Positions 37,101 through 40,834 of a stretch of 64,000 nucleotides of DNA are shown here, one piece after another (the stretch's first letter is position 1; every line of letters begins with the position of its first letter). The stretch is taken from contig CAZVWJ010000008.1 in the NCBI GenBank assembly GCA_964631325.1, forward strand, positions 23,371 to 87,370, read 5' to 3'. The stretch is from CAZVWJ01 sp964631325. Lineage in GTDB: Bacteria; T1Sed10-126. The notes under the pieces are model-generated. The model was not told the DNA's origin and searched no databases. It worked only from the letters and a program-made list of their open reading frames with translations. Both the position numbers and the translations under genes were made by a program.

Positions 37101-37599
37101 TTGCATACCATATTTTATAATCGGGGAAATCTCCAGCCTGTGAACTTTCACCCCCATATGTCATATTATCCGGGTCTGAAGGCCAACTATTAAAATCACC
37201 GCTCAAGTCCAAGATCTCATCCAATTGTGCATGAGCGGCGGGAACCATCCCAACAACAAAAATAAGCACAAGCAATGAAACCAAAAAAGCCTCGGAGGTT
37301 GAAAGATTGAAAGATTGGCGGAGGAGGTCCAAAAACTGTTCAAAAATCGAGGCACTCGATTTCTTAATTAAGGTTTGCCTGTCAGCCTGTCCTCTTTGAT
37401 TAGTGGAGGAACAGGAATCTTCGATTTCTGTCCGCGTCTTTTCCCCGCGACGTTTATTCTCTTCCTCGCTGGCAGGGCGTCTCGTTGAGTTGCAGACTTG
37501 CTCCAGCATTCCCGCGCGTAAAAGAAAAACAGCACCGCAGCCCACCCCGACCGCTAATAAACAAAGCAAAAAAGGCCAGAAAAGTAAGTTTATAAACAT
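22126..37599 (-). CDS. Giant modular surface protein (5157 aa)
   Basis: A single open frame of 15.5 kb. The N-terminus has two hydrophobic segments: residues 1-30 (FLLCLLAVGVGCGAVFLLRA) and ~104-124 (FLVSLLVLIFVVGMVPAAHA, signal-like, cleavage probably after AHA). The modules in order, with rough residues, are: starch-binding-like (LSGDFNSWPSDPDNMTYGG, ~130-240); three lamin-tail domains (~364, ~560, ~725; motif TEVM/SEVF..ELYN); an Fn3 (~890-980); two CBM9/DOMON-like modules (~990-1200, ~1240-1390); many Ig-like ITSP..HDT..VSGTT units; lamin-tail domains at ~2090, ~2590, ~2970 and ~3430; a right-handed beta-helix of NosD/DUF1565 type (~4060-4730) between two near-identical ~108-aa modules; an Fn3; and a C-terminal DUF11 ending KVTVD. 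Asp-Thr is extremely frequent. It is a likely adhesin or surface fibre. The upstream sequence contains GTTTCCA heptamers. Confidence 0.88.
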   Translation of the reverse strand: MFINLLFWPFLLCLLAVGVGCGAVFLLRAGMLEQVCNSTRRPASEEENKRRGEKTRTEIEDSCSSTNQRGQADRQTLIKKSSASIFEQFLDLLRQSFNLSTSEAFLVSLLVLIFVVGMVPAAHAQLDEILDLSGDFNSWPSDPDNMTYGGESSQAGDFPDYKIWYATIQISSASNNEFKFENWDWGNQWSTEGNVNLNSIYYDVTYNAGNLNNMALQSLTDGNYYTFRFYDEGYTGNCDFAVLETSASPISISSVQDLEKVSSGVAPHIKITLSASKSAEENVLVRYTTDGWSSSSVVKAYGSGSTYYARIPEQSAGTTVEYYAITTTVSESTYGGYSSDYERDLVTLSGDNNGGSNYSYDVGDYPVVTEVMVNPTDEYEMEFVEIYNPTGSSIDVNSYDIGDGSSWDDIETWDSGKDASANLNDPDPTTNSTSIPANSYAVILDHDYGSSGETPYDFPASATILTGGAALGSSGFSNSSNETISLRDSGDSIVSTFASGWDYSSLDENSYSFEKIDRDEGDTEGNWRNTKYFCYYSNAGVLNRATAGGKNSSPQQPRDIVISEVFWDGSTEWTELYNRSSTECVILGDGSAQWDLKIGGSGEWSASTMDDTVVMPGSYFLIADGNDFRNTTPDLTDAVNYNESGEQAELVDLDGNSIDSTPTTYPNIGKDGEYRSFQRVDVNSPGAGTSSSNWRSGLKAFYDTNEAQWHGGTPGEAIENYTITTVGIYITEVMEGDSEYLELYNHEADPILIAGWSLFEGTTEEVNDIDIGETIPSQKYCLIEDEEAATTIPADIVDAISINATIDQLVLYDGGSGSGSDVEVDTAGDGGNWYSPLDNVSVEKSRVKLTGDGSNNDNWGNSCGSYGGVDGTPDTTNCYGENTAPDTPTILSPTGGAPLNTYNPTFDWSFNDSDSGDTQGAYQVVAYNNSSLTDTAWNSGKVSTATSETTCQVNLSTHNTYYWRVRTWDDYGETSPWSDGSDTFVINRRICDGDGSDWASFPALSDQTVGVSNDEFAWEDANGDERDNPQPDFDIDRWRFIADTNYLYVLVKMNNEEDGVGNNVIIQLAVDTTTTSADSETKFMGRGIPEAATHVNEAAEWESLLIIDDRDGSGDTTYALDPSFTKTGSGIYTEHHTNNVFESAIPLEALGVDFSDTIRVSLGLFKNDDAGNVDAWGTDSDVDLVDCMSSKDYTYGSSGSNYETTDNDQVINEYCEVFVNNEGSVVRADQYKSKSADGSLGDWYPSLEKMETVEGKTLYLSWDNNNIYVAMNGQDNSTLGDIGVFIDTLDNNGVGVNQWGAGNRGMFQPEYWVGLEDADYLEYRPQTDGTWDAAQNVTDEPGWDFFSGYSGDTTTEIIIPRSWLDNHPSGAHFAVAVVNYWEDQSNVDMAYPFGSLNEDTDVSTTTYLRGMYHFEGTEAGVDIPSDGVDTTPPQVNFTSFSPVADSEAADTYYFKISNLSGGLAVTSTTKDTSYVFSEYNGLQDSSVQWVWNSTTDADDQADTDSDENGDFSISGLGDDSDGRAVFSIIARNYTGYTAEDTVYMILDSTGPSLPTLQTPADGEDTWTADVSFSWTDSVDTAGHQDYYSGFSHYQLQVDTQSTFASPMVINDTLTASDSAISGLNEGITYHWRIVAYDNVGCTSGWTSADTFQYLSPPASVGITSPSDNHDTCVESITVSGTTANAEAGDSVEIMVDGVVQGSAAEVQADADSSWTVSNVTLNGLGDAVEAMLYDTSTGGRVADTHLINVNYKPCIPLFDTFSVEANGATEDKYGCWYTEMGSGGSEQWEVQNNEMEGADLDEPSTFATRVLDSTDLEIARVKVSIRADTTNDLESTDFIKAVVDTGVGVVKIWEFNDQTGANAIPSEYTEQTNIIGNSDTVLLKIIADNNMPGEAINFDTVSIQNAPPSVSIASPVVGHDTSASEISVKGTTINTTSSDTVEIYTNESLNTTVTVDASGDWSGTAAISGVGDSVVAKLYSGSDVDWDTHTVNYRVSSVGITSPVDGYDTTQSPITVAGTTAWSFSGDSVYLYVNGSLENTYEITADSESWSASVNLEGLGDSVSAYLKTTTAQVSADTVNGNYYPPPNRGEVKITEFMGDQPGTENNEEYEYVELYNDSSATFDLGEMYLDDLEPSGDAESSDRLIPFNGDIGTSTADTTSTYLSPGQFAVVLDKDYDTATKIYEFPSNCIVLKQNQDGITVNSGMAGSEDLMLNDGTATKIDTYVVDQATSGKAMELSDTSHTYSRNADWKGSSISSGEVVGGDQVFGTPGEAYDTVPVAPAINAPVSEDTTYTTISFDWTHNDNEGKYKSQSRYQIQVDNNSDFSSPVVDTTVTTSNSDTQIGEFARDQTYYWRVRTWSRNDYYDTGHWSDGSDTFRVLPVHVNITSPADGHDTNVATIDVSGTSTNADAGDSVIITVNGGKVDETTVDNNADSTWTATSVDLTGMGDSVVAHLLRSGSGSDTLARDTITVNLDTTAPDSVVQNPAVSDTGHYAVELGWDAFTSDPDTQSGFGEYVIFYKQGTGVTSGDNTWSSDTDSRLGSMSTDTTIITGLADNQQYSFKVGYRDQATNLGDNLSAEVSVTTREQTLVINEVLYDPSAEPAGEFIELYNNGDTFLIDGLHLEESGGDSWVIPDANWLASAGETFTVANDASQFRTDYGYLPDFAAQGTAGDGSDTDVGSSFGLGNTGDYIILYDDSGETLDIVSWEGGYAGMKQADNNDNDGHSVDRVKMGDEGAQVGGAASELGEKSEELNQTFEEEATPNPETGGAISPYEIAITNPGDGHDTHVTSIDVSGTTAGAGDGDSVRIYVEGSVEDTTTVTGGNWNFSGVNLPAEGNNEVMVKLYLEGTTSVVVAEASIIVDLDTVVPLVGITSPASGGSTTAVKIDLSGTSANSEAGDTVQIYVNGSLAGDTPIYTANSDWTVTEVALEAGGNTIVARIIDPAGNFSEDTITKTLEAASVLINEVSPSGDGGGSGDDWVELYVSSGGVMPSGYYMKGKTGDSVFLDVLTGSLSAGEYIVIHDNSTGTSDTNTIDGGSGTDAGDTYWDIYEQAGSEEWGIYSTSSWIKIYNSNDVLVDAVIWDDFDNSLDEQPAMSEAISAGEWAQAGDVIQEYDGIPSAGNSPAVYYRDEVSTDTNSKYGWDFVPAVATMGDTNDGTEFNKNTGSGTIIQGAEAAVPGASGVTLEFTYTPGVDFGVGGRNGYIEMKFPGSWPEPSLTDSNAPGYLEVTAQDEADFNSDPDSAYLYSVGADSYLVIIMGSNFSTTDPDTVGITYGSRGGGGPGLTVPSGTGTDTFWVSSDPSGNNVKRLPAANQATVERANVNSITVDPSSATNPAGSLDTIEARAYSAAGKTLLGAQLAYEITAAPGPGTEVTDTTPASGKTERGKVVYDFQTDPNTAGDNSLMIHLSGNTGIADTFTDATTTDATADTLVLNEFMPNPDSLDHDNDGTFDDQDEEFIEIYNPTASSVNVDSWVIAVASSGISAELEGSIPANGYLVLYASGASSNNEEIYIYDSNGDTQSRIGLSVNNFYTAHGLNNTEDTVTLEDDNGVLLDQKHYTSTTADKSWARKLDGCLISPAWLAAADPTPGPTNQVDQTGPANGKIRFNLPGRAISTKDFSATVWVTDPNGDTITCFYRDVDLGVIPGLITPDTVSLDAGVFSGSLNIDTADSSSAVIAGTYAVTTTGTESLRIVHPDIDTSSLTVGDGSDTLSRPEFNATRALSAGDTHQFSVRVLYTDTVSVYYRRDGGVPTTGDTELALSNSSADTWSGTLAPADFDPGDSISFMVHAALTGGGEEDQADSSGVGYVYRVKPVIDTGTIEVTDSISTLSRDQLDGSNTLNDTPLTFRVNVTGADSSVGDTASMFYRLDGTPATTADTELVLENVSDTLWEGKPGPGKIAPGDTMNFILITGIGVTGGTDRADSAGAGYEFQVVSGNEAPSVQLNYPDSTAYVGGSAVGGTYVLTDADNDYCTVTVEISDDSGATWDTEATLSGSVNSVLGDANGETYTFNWDSLTDMGYTHDTQVKLRIKAYDGTDTGAYDTSAAFTVVNPSPYSGPIWYVSQPRGDDELHNGSYKYPFKTVGKALKMTSDGDTVMIVDNSTHEIASGLLVDTSNLTFTTGTDSDPTIKGTVDIDSGIFEIAAGDTGNGLSLIGLHIDADSQFTYAVRPRETISGLYVHDCLIENFTSAGIYANVSSNGKIDSNVIRNGSTEDGNLEAAVLADGDPDIGSMEITNNDIYGFLSVGIKLYEGSGILVENNNLHDLWGGIELDGSGRDNCEIEANSINNLTGFGIKVNNNPDSIYIYNNDLVDCSDWGAIYISSATNCRVDSNSVTGSFGGGGRAGILVENNSSSCTVTENYVAPDDNDRGIRVDGSSAILVRDNTCTGATNYEGIVVENSSSDVTVASNLLQAGGGIVIRNSSHGCTVTGNTAQVDITNPGVYLLDSDTAYIHNNTLSNASFGVWVDTSHYTTIDSNVINNQNEDGIQLRGSDSVTISNNEIENANWYSIDLQYSVYTTIDTNVCESVTGHGIMVQKSSDYADIRYNTVRRSGNTNNGIYVLNSDTPYFYKNLVHDNTADGIKLQGSSGWTILRNILEDNGGAGVALDGTDNGTFNFNTVYGNGSFGIWLGNNNPGCIFKNSALASNGTEIDMGTDNQTISYSLIEDNDTNLNGQTLTEDTCIFSSPGFIQTADSTAVGFYRPGDTSPCIDAGDPADNDPTNSDSAYWVTDIGRYPAVAPAISIAITSPVDNHDTEVQVIDVSGTTANTSAGDTVSIYTNGTWQDTVFVQYDGTWSGTAALTGADSIMVKLHDKYDRYTQDTITVIYNPLAAVQLLYPDSTAYVGGSAVSGTYVLTDADNDYCTVTVEISDDSGATWDTEATLSGSVNSVLGDANGETYTFNWDALADLGSVYDTQVKLRMKAYDGTDTGAYDTSAAFTVDNRAPPQVADLASTAGVTPDPDTGVFLTWTPGDTDYQSFNIYRVQHTPDTSQASVLTTLATTGDTITYRDASVTYGDSFFYYVTAVDTAGNESDSSNATSAPHVTISKTDNGDSLHRPGDTIIYTISYVNDGFGPTDIIGVIDAVPDSVTLTDTAEVVSGATATIEYKVSGSWKSSSYPRDQVTQVRWAITNNQDPLDPTATTGELRFKVTVD
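22766..23089. repeat. Internal 324-bp duplication, C-terminal copy
   Basis: Nearly identical at the nucleotide level to 25438-25761, including ~120 consecutive matching bases around the part encoding SGATWDTEATLSGSVNSVLG. It encodes the ADNDYCTVTVEISDD module of the giant protein. High DNA identity, including at third codon positions, implies recent duplication or gene conversion. Confidence 0.85.
25438..25761. repeat. Internal 324-bp duplication, N-terminal copy
   Basis: Partner of 22766-23089, same orientation and length. The two copies flank the beta-helix region of the giant gene, so recombination between them could delete or swap the ~2.7 kb in between without changing frame. Confidence 0.85.
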
Positions 37600-37774
37600 A
37601 GTTTCCAGTTTCCAGTTTTCAGTTTAAAGTTAAAAATCGTAATTGAGCAAGGTCCTGCTCCGCCACAAGATATAACCACCAAGCGTGACGAAAACCTAAC
37701 CCCTCCCCCTTCCCCAAAAACACTTCTATATATCGACATATCATCATATGGACATATGTTGATATGATGAGATG
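37600..37774. repeat. Leader of the giant gene with GTTTCCA heptamers and CATATG-type repeat
   Basis: 37601-37628 is GTTTCCAGTTTCCAGTTTTC followed by AGTTTAAAG, i.e. 7-nt units. 37726-37770 carries an interleaved ATATCGACATATCATCATATG / CATATGTTGATATGATGAG inverted-repeat block (written here as two overlapping pieces). The minus-strand reading of the first block (GGAAACTGGAAACT) provides the only purine-rich sequence before the giant gene's ATG. Confidence 0.5.
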
Positions 37775-37930
37775 TTAGTCTCTTCCAGAGTTACCTCGGA
37801 GGTTGAAAGTTTTCAAGCGCTGAATTGTGCTCAGGCCATCACATTTCAATCTGCTAGCGCGTAAAAGAAAAACGGCGGCGCACTCTCTCCCTATGACCAA
37901 CACTCCGATCAAAAACAATTCCAAAACCAT
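37775..37930 (-). CDS. Small membrane ORF resembling the giant protein's N-terminal leader
   Basis: A 51-codon frame. Its first 26 residues (LELFLIGVLVIGRECAAVFL then LRA) resemble the first 31 of the giant protein (FWPFLLCLLAVGVGCGAVFL then LRA), followed by SRLKCDGLSTIQRLKTFNLRG. A further degenerate copy of the same segment is readable in this frame class near 38405-38550 (VVRSVYAAIALLAGRLKS, TTIQRLQTFKLS). The ribosome-binding site is poor (GGGAG ~22 nt away). This is more likely a duplicated leader remnant than an independent gene. Confidence 0.35.
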   Translation of the reverse strand: MVLELFLIGVLVIGRECAAVFLLRASRLKCDGLSTIQRLKTFNLRGNSGRD

Positions 37931-38018
37931 CGTTAGACTTACCATTCAGTCTCCCGCCATTTCCGGGGGGCAACCCCTGAAAATTGAGCGTACACACACA
38001 GCATTCGCCGCATTTTCT

Positions 38019-38194
38019 TTAATCCACCGTTTTTTTCGAAATATTCTGCCACAGACTGGTGACCGGGCTATCCGCCTCTTCCATCCGCCATCGGAAGTTC
38101 TTCTTTATTTTCTCAAGTTCCTTCCTTTCAGGCCCCTTTTGAACCTTTTCCTGAAGCTCTCTTTTCATCTCCACGCAATCAAATTTTTTTCCAT
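38019..38194 (-). pseudogene. Small antitoxin-like gene (DCVEMKR type), frameshifted at a poly-A tract
   Basis: The frame FDCVEMKRELQEKV ... SPVTSLWQNI resembles a family of ~60-80-residue proteins beginning FDCVxMK, often annotated as antitoxin-like; I recall the family only by motif. An ATG at 38194 has an excellent Shine-Dalgarno (AGAGGTG, 6 nt spacing) but is out of frame with the conserved part by one base. The shift falls in a run of seven A (38184-38190 on the minus strand). With eight A the product would be a 58-aa protein starting MEKKFDCVEMKR. This is either a pseudogene, a sequencing error or a phase-variable switch. No toxin gene is adjacent. Confidence 0.5.
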
Positions 38195-38239
38195 CAAAAT
38201 CACCTCTACCGGACTGTAAATTTCCACAGGCTTGTATCC

Positions 38240-38475
38240 TTCGGGACCGGGACAGCGGTTGAAAGTTTGAGTAATTGAGTAAACCCGGAACACAAAACAC
38301 AGAACACGAAACACGGAACTCCCACCATCAGCTCACGGATCGACGCAGATACGCACAGATTATTTTTTCTAAATCCGCGTTTGTCTGCGTTCATCTGCGA
38401 GCTATCAGTTTTTTCGGAATTTACCTCGGAGGTTGAAAGTTTGAAAGTCTGCAAGCGCTGAATTGTGGTCAGGCT
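38240..38475. repeat. Heptamer-type repeats and CCTCGGAGG..TTGAAAG repeat
   Basis: Contains GAACACGAAACACGGAAC (about 38301-38318), CGACGCAGATACGCACAGAT and GCGTTCATCTGCG (CGCAGAT class), and the block CCTCGGAGGTTGAAAGTTTG ... GCAAGCGCTGAATTGTG at 38424-38468. The latter recurs at 37794-37831 and partly at 37292-37315 inside the giant gene's leader. Confidence 0.6.
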
Positions 38476-38626
38476 CACACTTTTCAACCTGCCCGCGAGT
38501 AAAGCAATGGCGGCGTAGACTGATCTGACAACTGAGAGACAGGAGTTTAGTAACCCCCAGTTTTTTTGTTGTTTTTTCTTGTTATTTACCCTCAAATCTG
38601 TTATCTTTGGGTTGAGGTGACGAATC

Positions 38627-39100
38627 ATGGCTGAAACTGCCGAAACTCTTGAAAATCGCGTCAGCCGGCTGGAGGGGCGAGTTGAAGATTTTAGCGAACA
38701 ATTTGAAGCTCTCCGACAGGGCCAGTCCAACCTCTGGGAAGGCCAGTCCGAACTCTCCGAGCGGATTGGTCGGTTGAACGAGCAAGTATCCAGCCGCATC
38801 GACCATGTAGACCAGAAGATTGATCGATTCTGGGAAAACACCAATGAAAAAATCGATACGCTTCGTAGTGATATGGATGAAAAATTTGCCAGAGTGAATG
38901 AAAAGTTTGACAGTGTGGATAAAAAGTTTGACAGTGTGGACGAAAAGTTTGACAGAGTGGATGAAAAGTTTGACAGAGTGGACGAAAGATTTGATAGTAT
39001 CCAGGATACAATGACTGCTAACTTTCGAGTCATGGCTGTCATTAACATTTCCATCCTGGTAATGATGGTGGGAACCTTGCTGGCAGCATTTTTTACCTGA
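38627..39100 (+). CDS. Coiled-coil, tail-anchored membrane protein (Bdr/CCDC90-like architecture)
   Basis: A 157-aa protein that is nearly all heptad coiled coil and ends in one C-terminal membrane segment (VINISILVMMVGTLLAAFF). It has no signal peptide, so a tail-anchored inner-membrane topology is likely. Residues ~85-125 are five 7-residue repeats of the type EKFD(S/R)VD, encoded by 21-bp tandem repeats (38879-39005) whose copies are almost identical and could vary in number. RBS GAGGTG ~7 nt before the ATG is good. Similar small coiled-coil proteins (borrelial Bdr-like, DUF1640/CCDC90-like) are widespread, with unclear roles. The long open frame on the opposite strand is a reflection of the repeat. 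Confidence 0.8.
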   Translation: MAETAETLENRVSRLEGRVEDFSEQFEALRQGQSNLWEGQSELSERIGRLNEQVSSRIDHVDQKIDRFWENTNEKIDTLRSDMDEKFARVNEKFDSVDKKFDSVDEKFDRVDEKFDRVDERFDSIQDTMTANFRVMAVINISILVMMVGTLLAAFFT

Positions 39101-39309
39101 TTTTGCGAAATTCGATATGAGCTGTGTGTCTGAAGCGGTCTCCCTGTTTTAAACAGGAAATTACCCACCAGGACTGGCGTTTTAGCCAGCCCTTTTTCTT
39201 TGTACCCTTCTCTCAAGTTGTAAACGTTAAATTTTTCTTGTTTGGCACATCGAAATTTCTTTCCTGCATCTGTTCGCCTTTTCCATTCTTCCTCTCTTCG
39301 AAGTTCATA

Positions 39310-39475
39310 TTTTTGTTTGCGCCTTTGCGCTAACATCGTTGTTCCGGGTTCCGTGTTTCGTGTTTCGTGTTCCGCTTTCCCGCCTCTTCGCATCTTCGCC
39401 TCTTCGATTCCGCTATCATGTTCTCCCCTTCTCACGCTCTGTTGACCAAGCGCTCCAGCATTCCCGCGCGTAAAA
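39310..39475. repeat. Heptamer-type array 5 and duplicated 24-bp leader fragment
   Basis: TTTGCGCCTTTGCGC, GTTCCGGGTTCCGTGTTTCG and CGCCTCTTCGCATCTTCGCC words occupy 39315-39410. Then 39452-39475 repeats exactly 24 bases of the giant gene's leader (37500-37523, containing CCAGCATTCCCGCGCG). Confidence 0.65.
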
Positions 39476-39660
39476 AAATAGAAAGCTTCTGACTGCACAG
39501 TTTGCCCTGAAAATAGATCCAATAAATTCTGGACGAATGATAAATTTACCAGCGGAAGAATTAAACTAATGTACAAAAGGGGAATTATTGGCGGGAAAGA
39601 AAACTCGGGCAATACCACTTGCTGGTCATCAAAAACACTATCTGCGCTGTCTAAAACCAT
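39450..39660 (-). CDS. Possible membrane ORF, N-terminal part only supported
   Basis: From the ATG at 39660 (GGAG with 8-nt spacing upstream), the frame encodes MVLDSADSVFDDQQVV and a hydrophobic segment (FPPIIPLLYISLILPLVNLS), then runs into repeat-derived sequence and finally antisense to the coiled-coil gene. Only the first ~70 codons look like real protein. It may be another truncated relative of the leader ORFs in 37.5-38.6 kb, or the remains of a larger membrane protein. Confidence 0.3.
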
Positions 39661-39840
39661 GAAACATCTCCAATCAATCCAAGGGTAAACTGTAAAAAAA
39701 TAGTCTATCAACTGAGTCCCAGTAAGTCCCTGTTTGGCTACCCTTTTACCCGTAACCTCAAAATGGTCAAAAACCCACAGCGCAATTTTTCAATAAGTGT
39801 TAAGTATTCTATCCACTCTTTTCCGGAGAGTAAAGAAAAC

Positions 39841-39996
39841 TAACCCGGCACTCAAGCAGAACAAATATATTTCCTTAAAACAGCCTGTAATTTTTCGAGC
39901 CAATATTACAACTTGATATATTTGCTAATGCAGCCTTGAGTGCCGTATCATAGATACACATCATCCACGAAATTTTAAATTTTCGTGGATGATGTG
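39841..39996 (-). repeat. ~157-bp dispersed structured element, copy C
   Basis: Reverse-complement homologue of 1850-2006. Its hairpin (39957-39996) has arms CACATCATCCACG/CGTGGATGATGTG plus three inner A-T pairs. Relative to copy A, two stem positions differ and both are compensated on the other arm. GCACTCAAG and CTTGAGTGC, the element's second inverted repeat, pair perfectly in this copy. Confidence 0.75.
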
Positions 39997-40509
39997 AGCT
40001 AATATATTACATATCCTCCAACAACAGAAATTTTTTATGGGTCCACTCTAAAAAGATCTTAAAACAATTTTTAAAATCCCAGAAGGACTTTAAAACCTGT
40101 TTTCACCCCCATCTGTGTCTTCCCCCATCGAGGGGGAAGAGTTTTTAGAGTAGACTGTTTTATAAAATACAAAACATATCCTCAACTCCCCGGGCAGAGG
40201 GGAACATAAGGAAAAGCCGGGAGTCGAGAAACTTTTTCCTTTATGCTGACTGCGCCAGAAAAAAACAGTGGGCTGGCGGCGCAATCTGCCTTCCCCGTCC
40301 AAAAACTACAACTTACTGCCCGGGGGGAGGACATTTAAAATGTGGATAACTCAATCCATTCTATTACTGAGCAAAAACTGTTCCACCAAATCCGAGGGGC
40401 TATAATCCACGCAAATCGACTATATATAGGATAAACCACGCTTGATTACAACTACCAGGCTAATTTGCTTAACTTTTCGACAATAATTACCATTTATGGG
40501 TAAAAATTA

Positions 40510-40712
40510 CCCAGCCTCAAACCACATCCCCTTCCCCCTGGTGGGAGAGAACGTAAAACAAAACATCCCAAGTGACTAAGGTGAGGGGGAAACCCGTTCA
40601 AGACCGGGTAAATTAATTCTGATAGTCCCTTTTCACTCCCATCTATACCTGTTCCTGCGTACGTCAGGGTCCTCCCCTCTCAAGAAAGTAAAGTAATTTT
40701 GAAGTTCTGAAA
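40510..40712. repeat. MITE-like dispersed repeat, subfamily 1, copy with CCTG..CAGG insert
   Basis: Contains CCTTCCCCCTGGTGGGAGAG, AAGGTGAGGGGGAAA and TTTTCACTCCCATCTATACC, and ends TAATTTTGAAGTTCTG, matching the TIR of 3172-3338. The G-run hairpin is preceded by an extra CCTGCGTACGTCAGGG, a micro-palindrome also found near 3061. Confidence 0.55.
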
Positions 40713-40727
40713 TAACCCTAAAAGGTG

Positions 40728-40769
40728 TTGACAATGTTTTTATAAACTCGTATATTGTAAGCGTTTACA
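40728..40769 (+). promoter_or_regulatory. Sigma-70-type promoter with LacI-type operator (site 1)
   Basis: TTGACA (40728-40733), a 17-nt spacer and TATATT (40751-40756) form a near-consensus promoter. The operator TGTAAGCGTTTACA (40756-40769) starts at the last base of the -10 box and covers the expected +1. Binding there by the local LacI-family regulator would block transcription of the transporter/GH94 operon. Confidence 0.85.
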
Positions 40770-40834
40770 AAGATGTTTTAATTCAGGCTAACCCGGTTAA
40801 AAAACAGCGGGCCCTTTTTCAGGAGGAAATAGTC

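Larger units (their letters stand above)
39720..40727. other. Long intergenic region of dispersed repeats
   Basis: About 1 kb without a credible gene. It holds the ~157-bp element copy C (39841-39996), a partial MITE-1 copy (40098-40145, TTCACCCCCATCTGTGTC with a CTTCCCCCATCGAGGGGGAAG hairpin), a CGGGCAGAGGGG-rich stretch, and a fuller MITE-1 copy (40510-40712). The promoter of the sugar-utilisation operon begins at 40728. Confidence 0.55.

Noticed and set aside
38206..39711. 501-codon open frame on the minus strand
   Set aside because: Most of it is antisense to the coiled-coil gene, whose 21-bp repeats keep the opposite frame open (Ser/Leu/Asn-rich translation). Only its first ~70 codons have independent support.
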